Assembly (NCBI GenBank): GCA_015056765.1
Contig: SVFQ01000010.1
Coordinates: forward strand, 1 to 64,000
Source: Lachnospiraceae bacterium
GTDB lineage: Bacteria > Bacillota > Clostridia > Lachnospirales > Lachnospiraceae
Direction of reading: 5' to 3'
Length of the DNA: 64,000 bases
Position 1 is the stretch's first letter. Each line of letters opens with the position of its first letter. A program made the translations under genes and the position numbers. The notes beneath the pieces are model-generated. The model saw only the letters and a program-made list of their open reading frames with translations, searched no databases and was not told the origin of the DNA. Below are positions 1-7,721 of this stretch, in pieces.

Positions 1-51
1 TTCTAATTCCTTTATTCTTTCAAGGGCTTCATCAAGAGTTGTAATCTTCAT
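1..51 (-). CDS. N-terminus of an unknown protein, cut by the window edge
   Basis: Seventeen codons are visible (start MKITTLDEALERI), running off the left edge. The ATG at 49-51 has a Shine-Dalgarno GAGGTG seven bases upstream and lies about 20 bases after a strong predicted promoter, so the start is convincing. Too little sequence is present to name a family. The operator-like inverted repeat in its promoter suggests that the gene is repressed, perhaps by its own product. Confidence 0.6.
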   Translation of the reverse strand, partial: MKITTLDEALERIKELE

Positions 52-70
52 CTTGTGCCACCTCGCTTTC

Positions 71-106
71 TGACACTATTGTAATTCTGCGCTGTGTCAC
101 TGTCAA
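71..106 (-). promoter_or_regulatory. Promoter with overlapping inverted repeat
   Basis: On the minus strand a consensus -35 TTGACA (101-106) is followed after 17 bases by -10 TACAAT (78-83). An inverted repeat TGACAC (71-76) and GTGTCA (94-99) brackets the -10 box, the usual geometry of a repressor site. Confidence 0.65.
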
Positions 107-215
107 CTTGCTTTTTGGCACACGTTCTTTTCTGATTTCATCCCTGAGTCTTGATTGTGATAACATTGCCTATAATAATCTTTGAGTCGGTTACCAATTT
201 TTTCGTATGAATAAA

Positions 216-386
216 GGACCTTGGGGACGGGTTACAGGTTCAGGAGCGTTGCGACTTAATGAAAGAAAGGCACACTCATACATACTCGACATTGGCTATG
301 TATAAGTGTGCCATTACAATGCATCATTTATTTAGTTGTAATACTGAGTCTGAATAATGAACCCCTAACCCCGTCCCCAAGAGGTC
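216..386. repeat. Palindromic MITE/REP-like element, about 171 bp
   Basis: The ends are long imperfect inverted repeats: GGACCTTGGGGACGGGTTA at 216-234 faces its complement, ending in CCCCGTCCCCAAGAGGTC, at 386. Inside is a second 16-bp inverted repeat (269-284 with 297-312, one mismatch). No gene is seen inside. The right end, ACCCCTAACCCCGTCCCCAAG, recurs at 60055-60075, so this is a dispersed element. It could fold into a long cruciform or RNA hairpin and may end the methyltransferase transcript. Confidence 0.7.
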
Positions 387-1542
387 ACCGCTCCAGTAGC
401 GTGACGACTTCTGCATGTTCGGTCCAAGGGAACATCTCGACGATGGTACACTTTTTCAGACGGTAGCCGCCTTTGGTGAGGACTTTTAGGTCTCTGGCAA
501 GCGTATCAGGACCGCAGCTCACATAGACGATTCGACTCGGTGCAAGCTGCAAGGTTGCATTTAAAAAGGCCTCACTGGCGCCACTACGAGGGGGATCCAT
601 CACCAGCACATCCAAATGCTTCTTTTCTTCTGCCATCTGTACCATGAAATCCCCGGCATCTGCTGCCACAAAACGGACATTCTTTACCTGATTGTGCTTT
701 GCATTGGCGATGGCATCCTTCACCGCTTCACGGTTTAACTCTACACTCAGCACTTCCTTAGCCTGATCACTCATGGCGATACCGATGGTACCTGTACCGG
801 AATAAGCATCTAAGACCACTTCTTTTCCGGTAAGCCCTGCATACTCGATGGCACGAGCGTAGAGTTTCTCAGTCTGTACAGGATTTACCTGATAAAAGGC
901 AGTTGGTGAGATTCGGAAAGACTTGCCTAAGATTTTATCAACGATATAGCCTTTTCCATACAAAGTAATATTACGGCTTCCCAGTACCATGCTGGTACGC
1001 TTATCATTTACATTCAGCACCACGGCAGTAATCTCCGGATGCTTCTTGCGCAACACTTTTACGAAATCATTTTTATAAGGCAGGATAGGGCTGGTCAGTA
1101 CCAGCACCACCATGATTTCTCCGGTAAAGTGCCCTACCCGGACCATCACATGACGCAAAAGACCGTAGTCCTTATCCTCATCGTAGGCCTTGATTTTAAA
1201 GGAAGGCAGCATATCCTTGATGGTACGAATGATGGCATCCGCCTTCTCATTATCTATATAGCAGGACTCTACATCCACCACTTTATGGCTCTTCTTCTCA
1301 TAGGTGCCTGCCAAAATCTGACCCTTATCACGCGAAAAAACCGCATGCACTTTATGTCTATAGTGCTGCGGCTTCTCCATCGTAATCATCTCATCTACTT
1401 TGCCAAAAGGCTTCAGCAGGTCAGCCACCATCTTTTTCTTCTTCTGAACCTGCTCCTCATAGGACAGATTCAAATATGCGCACCCACCGCACTTCTTTGC
1501 GTACGGGCATAGCGCATTTGATTTAGGCTTCTGATTCTTCAT
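385..1542 (-). CDS. rlmD: 23S rRNA (uracil-C5)-methyltransferase, RlmD/RumA family
   Basis: The 385-residue protein is a SAM-dependent RNA m5U methyltransferase acting on 23S rRNA in the cytoplasm. The N-terminal Cys set (CPYAKKCGGC, then a Cys near residue 95) fits the family's [4Fe-4S] site. The SAM motif DAYSGTGTIG, the MDPPRSG loop and the catalytic-Cys motif VSCGPDTLARDL near the C-terminus follow in order. It lacks an N-terminal TRAM domain, so it is shorter than E. coli RlmD. The start at 1542 is chosen because GGAG lies seven bases upstream and the Cys motif follows; a longer open frame to 1599 has no such signal. It overlaps the end of udk by 20 bases, so the two are translationally coupled. 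The exact uridine target (747 or 1939) cannot be read from sequence. Confidence 0.85.
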   Translation of the reverse strand: MKNQKPKSNALCPYAKKCGGCAYLNLSYEEQVQKKKKMVADLLKPFGKVDEMITMEKPQHYRHKVHAVFSRDKGQILAGTYEKKSHKVVDVESCYIDNEKADAIIRTIKDMLPSFKIKAYDEDKDYGLLRHVMVRVGHFTGEIMVVLVLTSPILPYKNDFVKVLRKKHPEITAVVLNVNDKRTSMVLGSRNITLYGKGYIVDKILGKSFRISPTAFYQVNPVQTEKLYARAIEYAGLTGKEVVLDAYSGTGTIGIAMSDQAKEVLSVELNREAVKDAIANAKHNQVKNVRFVAADAGDFMVQMAEEKKHLDVLVMDPPRSGASEAFLNATLQLAPSRIVYVSCGPDTLARDLKVLTKGGYRLKKCTIVEMFPWTEHAEVVTLLER

Positions 1543-2179
1543 TTGTATTCTCCAATAAATGGTTAATCTTAGTCGCCATGACATCCAGGGCACGATCATT
1601 CATACCACTGTTGATGACGATATCGGCGTACATCTTCGTCGGCTCTACATATAGGTAGTGCATCGGCTTCACTGTACTCAGATACTGATTCACGATATTC
1701 TCGATATCACGACCACGCTCCTTCACATCGCGAAGTACACGACGCAGGATACGCTCATCGGCATCTGCTTCTACGAAAATCTTATAATCCATCATATCCC
1801 GCAGTCTGGTATCGCTGAGTACCAGGATACCTTCCAAAAGGATAATCTTGCTAGGTTTTACTTCTACTACTTTGTCAGAACGATTATGCTTGGTGTAATC
1901 GTAAACCGGACACTGAATCGTCTTACCTTCTTTCAGCTCCTTCAGATGCTCCAGCAAAAGATCAGTCTCGAAAGCGTCCGGATGATCATAATTAATCTTC
2001 TGACGCTCCTCAAACGGAATGTCATCATGTGCACGATAATAATTATCGTAGTAAAGAACTGTAACCTGATCCCTGAAAATGCTCTTCAATCGATTGGTAA
2101 AAGTCGACTTACCTGAGCCTGTACCCCCCGCAATACCAATAATAATCGGGTACTGAATATCTTCACGGATTCCCTTCAT
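1523..2179 (-). CDS. udk: Uridine kinase
   Basis: The 218-residue protein phosphorylates uridine or cytidine in pyrimidine salvage. The P-loop GIAGGTGSGKST lies at residues 15-26. The YYDNYYRAHDDIPFEER segment and the LLEGILVL strand are family hallmarks, and the length is typical. It is the first gene of a two-gene unit with the downstream rRNA methyltransferase. The ribosome site is modest (AAAGGAC farther upstream, AGG nearer). A TATAAT-like box lies in the 150-base gap to the divergent tRNA gene. Confidence 0.93.
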   Translation of the reverse strand: MKGIREDIQYPIIIGIAGGTGSGKSTFTNRLKSIFRDQVTVLYYDNYYRAHDDIPFEERQKINYDHPDAFETDLLLEHLKELKEGKTIQCPVYDYTKHNRSDKVVEVKPSKIILLEGILVLSDTRLRDMMDYKIFVEADADERILRRVLRDVKERGRDIENIVNQYLSTVKPMHYLYVEPTKMYADIVINSGMNDRALDVMATKINHLLENTNEESEA

Positions 2180-2267
2180 AATACCTAAAAGTCCTTTCTA
2201 ACTTACAATTTATCCTTATTATAGTATAAGAAAATTCGACTTTCCACAAGGATTTTTCATAAAAGTA

Positions 2268-2297
2268 TTTACTTTTATACAATACCCGTGCTAAAAT
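2268..2297 (+). promoter_or_regulatory. Promoter of the tRNA-Pro gene
   Basis: A TTTACT box (2268-2273) and TAAAAT (2292-2297) are separated by 18 bases, 37 bases upstream of the tRNA 5' end. Confidence 0.5.
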
Positions 2298-2333
2298 AAA
2301 TTTTGCTTGTGCAAAACACTAGTTTTCACAAAT

Positions 2334-2408
2334 CGGGGTGTGGCTCAGTTTGGCTAGAGCGCTATCTTAGGGAGGTAGAGGCCGCAAGTTCGAATCTTGT
2401 CACTCCGA
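2334..2408 (+). tRNA. tRNA-Pro, anticodon AGG
   Basis: A full cloverleaf can be drawn: acceptor CGGGGTG with CACTCCG, D stem GCTC/GAGC, anticodon stem CTATC/GGTAG with loop TTAGGGA, T arm GCAAG-TTCGAAT-CTTGT, and discriminator A. C1-G72, A73 and anticodon bases G35 G36 are proline identity elements. The wobble base is A34 (anticodon AGG, codon CCU), which is rare in bacteria. CCA is not encoded. Confidence 0.9.
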
Positions 2409-2413
2409 GTGTA

Positions 2414-2513
2414 GGAGAATGCATCAAGCATTCTCCGGAACGATCTGGCAACTTCCGCAGGAAGTTGTGCGAAGCATTGAGGTCCGGTTTCAACCCGGAC
2501 CTCAACCTTTTTC
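2414..2513 (+). terminator. Stem-loops and intrinsic terminator after tRNA-Pro
   Basis: Three hairpins follow the tRNA: GGAGAATGC/GCATTCTCC (2414-2436), CAACTTCC/GGAAGTTG (2450-2468) and an 11-bp stem TTGAGGTCCGG/CCGGACCTCAA (2477-2505) followed by CCTTTTTC. The last is a classic intrinsic terminator reading rightward. Confidence 0.8.
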
Positions 2514-2537
2514 TATCTCTCCCCCGAGAGGCTACCC

Positions 2538-4313
2538 CTATCCTCTCACCTTAGCTTTATCATTAATCGCTTTGATTTTCTCAGGATCCACCTTGAACTC
2601 GCGATCATAGGTCATCAGTCCGTTTATCTCCTGCTCTACATCCGTCAGCTGTGTATAGACATAACCCTGAATCTCCTCCGATGCAATCAAAGGCTCCACG
2701 ACAGCCCTAAATCTTTCTACATAATCCTCATCATTTTCGGCCGCAGAATATCCCCAGCCTTCAGTACCATCTTTACAATAAGAGATGCCGCCGAACTCTG
2801 TCACCATAATAGGTTCCCCATGATAATGGTATCCCTTGGCAAATAATGGTCTTCCACCGGGGAAGGTGTCCAAAATACTTTCCAAAGTCCCATACCGCTT
2901 CTTCAGGATTTCCTCCTTCGGCTCATAGTCATGAATAGAGATGATGTCAGACTTGGTATGAGTCCATCCATCATTGGAGATGACAAGTCTGGTTTGATCG
3001 ATAGACTTAATCAAATAATATAACCCCAAAGAATGGGCCTGCTCATCCTGGCGATCCTGGATTTCCTGAACGCCCCAAGATTCATTTAGTGGTACCCAAG
3101 CCATGATACATGGATGATTGTAGTCTCTGCGCAGTACCTCAAGCCACTCTTTGGTATGGTACTCTACCGCACTCTCAGAGTACTCATAGGAGCTCGGTCC
3201 CTCCCCCCATACCAGGAAGCCTAATTTATCAGCCCAGTATAAATATCTTGGGTCCTCTACCTTCTGGTGCTTTCTGACACCATTAAAGCCCATCTTTTTC
3301 GCGTTCAAAATGTCGTTTTTGAAATCCTCATCTGTCGGAGCAGTCAGAAGGGACTTTCTCCAGTAGCCCTGGTCCAGCAGCATCTTGAAATAGTACGGAC
3401 GGTTATTCAAGAGGATTCTGCCGTTCATCACATTGATTTTTCGGAAGGCAAAATAGCTTTTAATCTCGTCGGTCACATCTCCGTTTTTCTCTGCTTTTAC
3501 CCGCACTTCATAATCAAAGAGTACAGGATTCTCCGGATTCCAAATCCAGGATTCCTGATGATGCCAGTCCAGAGTAATCTGATTATCCAGCCAGTATTTC
3601 ACCTTTGCCTTGCCATTGATGATCTGCACAGTACTTCTCATAAGCTCTGTGTCTTTTAAGGAAATGGCCACCTCCAGTTCCGCCTTTTTGCCGCCTGCAA
3701 GAGCGAACTCCATTTCCACCATACGCTGATCCAGGTCCGTAGTCACTCTGCTATATTTCAGAGATACTGCCGGCACTTCTTCGATCCAAACGCTCTGCCA
3801 GATGCCTACCGTTCTGGTATAAAAGATGCCTTCTGACTTTCTCTTCCAGTACTGTTTGCCTCTGGCTGTCTGGAAATCAAAGGAGTCATCCTCTGCTCTT
3901 ACTACGACGGAAGCTGTACCGGACGCATCCAGTTCACCTGTGATATCCATTTCGATAGGTGTGTTGCCACCCACATGGTGCAGTACATGGATACCATTTA
4001 CCCACACATCGCTGGTATAATCCACTGCTCCAAAGTGCAGAATCACTCTGCCATTGGAGATTTTTCTCTCTACTTTGACTTTCTTTCGGTACCAAATCAC
4101 ATCATGGAAGTCCTGTTCATTGATGCCGGACAGCTCTGTCAGGTACGTATATGGCACGATGATTTTTTTGTCTAAGCTCTTTCCCTGAAACCACTTTTCA
4201 GAAAGTCCCACATTCTGATCATCATAAGCGAAATCCCATTCGCCGTTTAAGCACTGATAAGAGTTTCTCACAAAGTCCGGTCTTGGATATTCTTCTCTAG
4301 GTAATGTATTCAT
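2538..4313 (-). CDS. Glycoside hydrolase family 2 enzyme
   Basis: This 591-residue cytoplasmic enzyme (no signal peptide) has the GH2 order: sugar-binding jelly-roll domain (about 1-170), immunoglobulin-like domain (about 175-275) and TIM barrel (about 280-590). The acid/base Glu is in WVPLNESWG and the nucleophile Glu is in MVTEFGG. GH2 members remove beta-galactosyl, beta-glucuronosyl, beta-mannosyl or arabinopyranosyl residues; the sequence alone does not decide which. It is shorter than LacZ, having lost the C-terminal domains. It is the last gene of the 7419-2538 operon, six bases after the permease stop, so it probably hydrolyses the oligosaccharide imported by that transporter. Confidence 0.85.
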   Translation of the reverse strand: MNTLPREEYPRPDFVRNSYQCLNGEWDFAYDDQNVGLSEKWFQGKSLDKKIIVPYTYLTELSGINEQDFHDVIWYRKKVKVERKISNGRVILHFGAVDYTSDVWVNGIHVLHHVGGNTPIEMDITGELDASGTASVVVRAEDDSFDFQTARGKQYWKRKSEGIFYTRTVGIWQSVWIEEVPAVSLKYSRVTTDLDQRMVEMEFALAGGKKAELEVAISLKDTELMRSTVQIINGKAKVKYWLDNQITLDWHHQESWIWNPENPVLFDYEVRVKAEKNGDVTDEIKSYFAFRKINVMNGRILLNNRPYYFKMLLDQGYWRKSLLTAPTDEDFKNDILNAKKMGFNGVRKHQKVEDPRYLYWADKLGFLVWGEGPSSYEYSESAVEYHTKEWLEVLRRDYNHPCIMAWVPLNESWGVQEIQDRQDEQAHSLGLYYLIKSIDQTRLVISNDGWTHTKSDIISIHDYEPKEEILKKRYGTLESILDTFPGGRPLFAKGYHYHGEPIMVTEFGGISYCKDGTEGWGYSAAENDEDYVERFRAVVEPLIASEEIQGYVYTQLTDVEQEINGLMTYDREFKVDPEKIKAINDKAKVRG

Positions 4314-4319
4314 GTCTTT

Positions 4320-5162
4320 TTATCCCTTTACAGCTGACTGAAGCTGCATTCCTTTTATAAAGTATTTCTGTGCAAACAAGAACAAAATGAAAGTCGGCAA
4401 CACAGAGACGATACCTCCTGCCATAGCGTGGCTAGGATATACGTCATAGGTGCCTTTCAAAATCTGCATACCGGGTGTAATGGTCATCTTGTCCACGTTA
4501 CTGATAACAAGTGTAGGCCAAAGGAAGTCATTCCAAGAACCTGTGAAAGCAAACATGGCCACAACGGTCAGAACCGGTGCACACAGTGGCAAAATAATTC
4601 TGGTGAAAATCTGCAAACTGCTGGCCCCATCGATTTTGGCCGCCTCGTCTAACTCCTTCGGTATGCCCAGCATAAACTGTCTAATGAGGAAAATATTAAA
4701 AGCCCCACTGGCCCCCGGCAGGATCAGCGCCCACTTGGTATTAATCATGTGAAGCGCTGCACAAATCTTGTAAAGCGGAATCAGATTGATGATAGATGGG
4801 AAAATCATAGTAGCCATCAAGATTCCAAACAGCAGATTTCTTCCTTTAAACTCCATCCTTGCATAGGCATAGGCGGAGGTGGAGGAAATCACCAGCACCA
4901 GCAAAGTAGCCGCGGTGCTGGTAAGTAAAGAGTTCAAAAACCACTTCAGAATCGGCGTAGAATCCGATCTGGTGGAGAATAAGTCTGTATAGCTTTCAAA
5001 GGTAAATGTCTGCGGGAAAAAGGAATACCCTGACATTTTAATCTCTTTTTCTGCCTTTAGGGATGTCATAAGGGACTGGGCAAGCGGAGCCAGCCAGATA
5101 ATGGCGAACACTAGGCAAAAAACGAAAGCGATTGTTTTTCCTATGGATGTTTTCTTTTTCAT
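4320..5162 (-). CDS. Sugar ABC transporter permease, MalG-like (CUT1)
   Basis: The 280-residue inner-membrane permease has about six hydrophobic segments. The EAA loop, ELDEAAKIDGASS followed by ILPL, contacts the ATPase. It pairs with the permease encoded just upstream and the binding protein at 7419. The start at 5162 is preferred because AGGGAGG lies four bases upstream; the longer frame from 5180 has its SD abutting the codon and overlaps the previous gene. The substrate is unknown but presumably an oligosaccharide cleaved by the GH2 encoded next. No ATPase gene is nearby. Confidence 0.88.
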   Translation of the reverse strand: MKKKTSIGKTIAFVFCLVFAIIWLAPLAQSLMTSLKAEKEIKMSGYSFFPQTFTFESYTDLFSTRSDSTPILKWFLNSLLTSTAATLLVLVISSTSAYAYARMEFKGRNLLFGILMATMIFPSIINLIPLYKICAALHMINTKWALILPGASGAFNIFLIRQFMLGIPKELDEAAKIDGASSLQIFTRIILPLCAPVLTVVAMFAFTGSWNDFLWPTLVISNVDKMTITPGMQILKGTYDVYPSHAMAGGIVSVLPTFILFLFAQKYFIKGMQLQSAVKG

Positions 5163-5172
5163 ACTGCCTCCC

Positions 5173-6066
5173 TTATTCATCTCCTACGAATCGATACTGC
5201 AATAGTGCGATAGCAATCATGACTATACCAAGCATCAATGCCATGGCACTGGCCAAGCCGGAAATGGATTTGCCACCAAAGGATGGGAATGCCAGATCTC
5301 TGATCACCATCAAAAGCACATTCGTAGAATTATTCGGTCCGCCACTGGTAAGCATCAGTGGCTGTCCGTAGATATTGAACTGTGCCACAGTAGTCAGCAC
5401 CACCGTGTAGCTTAGCTGATTCCTGATGGAAGGAAGCACGATACTAAAAAACTTTCTGGTAGAACTAGCGCCATCTACACTGGCAGCCTCTAAGATGTCC
5501 TGAGATACGCCATTTAATGCTGCAATATAGATGACCATATTTGTTCCGATGGTCCACCACACCGTCACAAGGACGATTGCAAACCAGGCCGTCGGTTGTT
5601 TTCCAAGCCAATTTGTTTTCAAATGAAAGAAGTTGTTGATAAGGCCCAGGTTCTTATTGAACATGTAATACCAAATCAGAATCACTGTTGAAATAGAAAG
5701 TACAGTTGGCATGTAAAATAAGGACTGGAAAAACTTATGTCCAAAGGGCTTTTTGTGAATTGCAAGGGCCATAAGAAGTGGCAACACAATGCAAAGCGGA
5801 ACTGCAAGCACTACGAAAATAAGTGTGTTGGTAAAACCGGTTCTGAAAAATCTGTAGTAAGTGGATTCTGCATTAAACAAAATCTCTTTAAAGTTTGCAA
5901 GGCCCACAAAGGTAGGCATTTCCGGACTGAAGATGTCCCATTTGGTAAAAGCTGCGAAGACACCCATGCCTGCCGGTATCAAAAAGAAAATACAGAACAG
6001 GATAATCTGAGGTGCGATAAAAAGGTAAGGCGTTATATTGGTTTTCTTTCTGTTCTTTTGCTTCAT
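5173..6066 (-). CDS. Sugar ABC transporter permease, MalF-like (CUT1)
   Basis: This 297-residue membrane protein has six predicted transmembrane helices and the EAA loop DILEAASVDGASSTRKF...IVLPSI. It forms the permease heterodimer with the protein encoded at 4320-5162. The start at 6066 is set by AAAGGAG eight bases upstream; twelve extra codons to 6102 lack a signal. A stem-loop lies between it and the binding protein gene and probably lowers permease expression relative to the binding protein. Confidence 0.88.
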   Translation of the reverse strand: MKQKNRKKTNITPYLFIAPQIILFCIFFLIPAGMGVFAAFTKWDIFSPEMPTFVGLANFKEILFNAESTYYRFFRTGFTNTLIFVVLAVPLCIVLPLLMALAIHKKPFGHKFFQSLFYMPTVLSISTVILIWYYMFNKNLGLINNFFHLKTNWLGKQPTAWFAIVLVTVWWTIGTNMVIYIAALNGVSQDILEAASVDGASSTRKFFSIVLPSIRNQLSYTVVLTTVAQFNIYGQPLMLTSGGPNNSTNVLLMVIRDLAFPSFGGKSISGLASAMALMLGIVMIAIALLQYRFVGDE

Positions 6067-6088
6067 AGCCTGACTCCTTTTCAGATAG

Positions 6089-6114
6089 AAGGGCAGAACC
6101 AAAGCTCTGCCCTT
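6089..6114 (-). promoter_or_regulatory. Intercistronic stem-loop, cassette 1
   Basis: A perfect 9-bp stem AAGGGCAGA/TCTGCCCTT with an 8-base loop starts 12 bases after the binding-protein stop codon. The minus-strand sequence beyond it has no U run, so it resembles an mRNA-stabilising or attenuating hairpin more than a full terminator. Confidence 0.65.
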
Positions 6115-6126
6115 TTTCTTTATGAA

Positions 6127-7419
6127 TTACTGATTTTTGATGTTGTCACTGATCTGCTGGTTATAGGTAGAGAGTGCTTCATCTACATCCATCTTGCCGA
6201 ATACCACTTCTCCTACGAAGGAATCGATTGCGCCTACTAAATATCCATAGTATTTGTAATCAGAAATAAAGGTAAGAGAAGGATCATCTAAGAAGAATGC
6301 CTGTGGCATTTCCTTAAATTCCGGATTCTGGGTAATGGCTAAAGTAGCCGGGCACTGACCAACCTGTGCCCAAGGAAGAGAGTTATCCTGGAAGAAAGCA
6401 ATGAAATCCATGATTGCTTTGCCTTTTTCAGGAGTCTGCTCTTTCTTTGGCATGACAAACTGGTGAGAGCTAGCCCAAGAAATAGGTTTCTTAGCGTCAT
6501 AGCTGATTGCATAGGTTGCACCGAAATCGATATCCATAGATTTCAGAGTACCGATCATCCAGGTACCTTCCGGGAGGAAAATCAGCTGGCCCTGACCAAA
6601 TAAGTTTGTAGGGTCATCACCATCCTGTGTACACCAGCCATTGTCTACAGCAGCTTTCCAATCTGTCAGAACTTTCTTTGCAATGTCATTGTTGATAGAA
6701 GGTTCTGTACCATCTTCGGTCTGCTTACCGCCAAGCTGTGCATACCACTCTAAGAATTCATTTCTGCCCCAAGTGTATGCGTAGGAATATACGCCATCTG
6801 CTGCTGCAGTAGGAGCGAATTCTGCGATTTCATCAAAAGTAACGACACCGTCATCCAAAACGTTTGGACAATATTTTTCAACAAGTTCTTTGTTGTAATA
6901 GGTCAGATAGCCGTGTACATCAAGGGGTACTGCATATCTCTTACCATCAATTTCGCCCGGTGCCCAAGCTGCTTCATTATACTTGTCAGCTGTAATCTGA
7001 CCATTTGCTTCAATGTACTCATCCATTGGCAAATAGATGTCATTCTCCTGATTCAACTGCAAACGATCTACGTGGTTGATAGCCAAATCAGGTACGTCTG
7101 TGCCGGACTGTACAGCCAATGGAAGATTCTGGTATAAATCTTCCTGCGCCATCATACGATGTACGACTTTGTATTCTGGATTGGTTGCGTTGTAGGCATC
7201 TACGATTTCCTGCATTGCTTCTCCGTCACCACCGGTAAATACGGACCAGAACTCAATGGTGTTTTCTCCACCGGCTGGTGCTGCCTCTGCAGTTCCACCT
7301 TCTGTACCGGTAGTGGCTGTATCACCTGCCGGAGCTGTGGAAGCACTTCCACCGCATCCTACTAAGGACATAGCCATACTTGCTGCTAAAAGCATGCTGA
7401 CAATACTCTTCTTTTTCAT
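6127..7419 (-). CDS. Extracellular sugar-binding lipoprotein of an ABC transporter
   Basis: This 430-residue protein starts with a lipoprotein signal (MKKKSIVSML... lipobox LVGCGG, acylated Cys at residue 22), a short T/A/G-rich linker, and the NTIEFWSVFTGGDGEAM strand typical of CUT1 binding proteins (SBP_bac_1 fold). It captures an oligosaccharide outside the membrane and feeds the two permeases downstream. The SD GGAGGG lies just upstream. It has its own strong promoter bracketed by operator copies. The sugar cannot be told; the GH2 and GH43 neighbours suggest a plant side-chain oligosaccharide. Confidence 0.9.
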   Translation of the reverse strand: MKKKSIVSMLLAASMAMSLVGCGGSASTAPAGDTATTGTEGGTAEAAPAGGENTIEFWSVFTGGDGEAMQEIVDAYNATNPEYKVVHRMMAQEDLYQNLPLAVQSGTDVPDLAINHVDRLQLNQENDIYLPMDEYIEANGQITADKYNEAAWAPGEIDGKRYAVPLDVHGYLTYYNKELVEKYCPNVLDDGVVTFDEIAEFAPTAAADGVYSYAYTWGRNEFLEWYAQLGGKQTEDGTEPSINNDIAKKVLTDWKAAVDNGWCTQDGDDPTNLFGQGQLIFLPEGTWMIGTLKSMDIDFGATYAISYDAKKPISWASSHQFVMPKKEQTPEKGKAIMDFIAFFQDNSLPWAQVGQCPATLAITQNPEFKEMPQAFFLDDPSLTFISDYKYYGYLVGAIDSFVGEVVFGKMDVDEALSTYNQQISDNIKNQ

Positions 7420-7436
7420 GTTTACCCTCCTGTTTA

Positions 7437-7506
7437 TTACAGTTTTTGTGTAACTTTATAAGTTACCCCATCGCGTTAAGTCTTTTTAATTACATCTTTC
7501 ATGTAA
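7437..7506. promoter_or_regulatory. Downstream operator cluster of cassette 1
   Basis: A perfect copy TTACAT-N5-ATGTAA lies at 7490-7506. An imperfect copy TTACAG-N5-GTGTAA lies at 7437-7453, and a related palindrome GTAACTT-TAT-AAGTTAC at 7450-7466. All lie between the predicted transcription start (about 7522) and the binding-protein ATG, so a bound repressor would block elongation or initiation. Confidence 0.6.
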
Positions 7507-7528
7507 CTAAATCGTCCTTATGTTGTTG

Positions 7529-7557
7529 ATATTATCTACTTTTCACGCGCATGTCAA
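7529..7557 (-). promoter_or_regulatory. Promoter of cassette 1
   Basis: Minus-strand -35 TTGACA (7552-7557) and -10 TAATAT (7529-7534) are spaced by 17 bases. Operator copies flank it on both sides. Confidence 0.75.
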
Positions 7558-7597
7558 CGGATTTTTAGATATTTTGACGTTTTATACAAAATATTTA

Positions 7598-7638
7598 TTA
7601 CATACTTTTTGTAACTATAACTTACATTTTCTATGTAA
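7598..7638. promoter_or_regulatory. Upstream operator pair of cassette 1
   Basis: A perfect 17-bp site TTACAT-N5-ATGTAA (7622-7638) and a one-mismatch copy TTACAT-N5-TTGTAA (7598-7614) lie 41 to 86 bases upstream of the -35 box. With the downstream copies they could support DNA looping. Confidence 0.6.
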
Positions 7639-7656
7639 TAATGGAAGATAGCATAC

Positions 7657-7690
7657 AAAAAAGGCATTGCAACTAGCTTTGCAATACCTT
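7657..7690 (-). terminator. Terminator after the HTH regulator
   Basis: On the minus strand a 12-bp stem AAGGTATTGCAA/TTGCAATGCCTT (one G-U pair) is followed by a U run. It separates the regulator transcript from the cassette 1 promoter. Confidence 0.75.
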
Positions 7691-7721
7691 TCTTAATTTT
7701 GCATTTTCCTGATTTAAGTTT

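Noticed and set aside
216-386. CRISPR-like array
   Set aside because: The repeats are inverted, not direct, with no spacers of regular size.
2303-2554. 83-codon plus-strand open frame
   Set aside because: It runs through the tRNA-Pro gene and its terminator hairpins.
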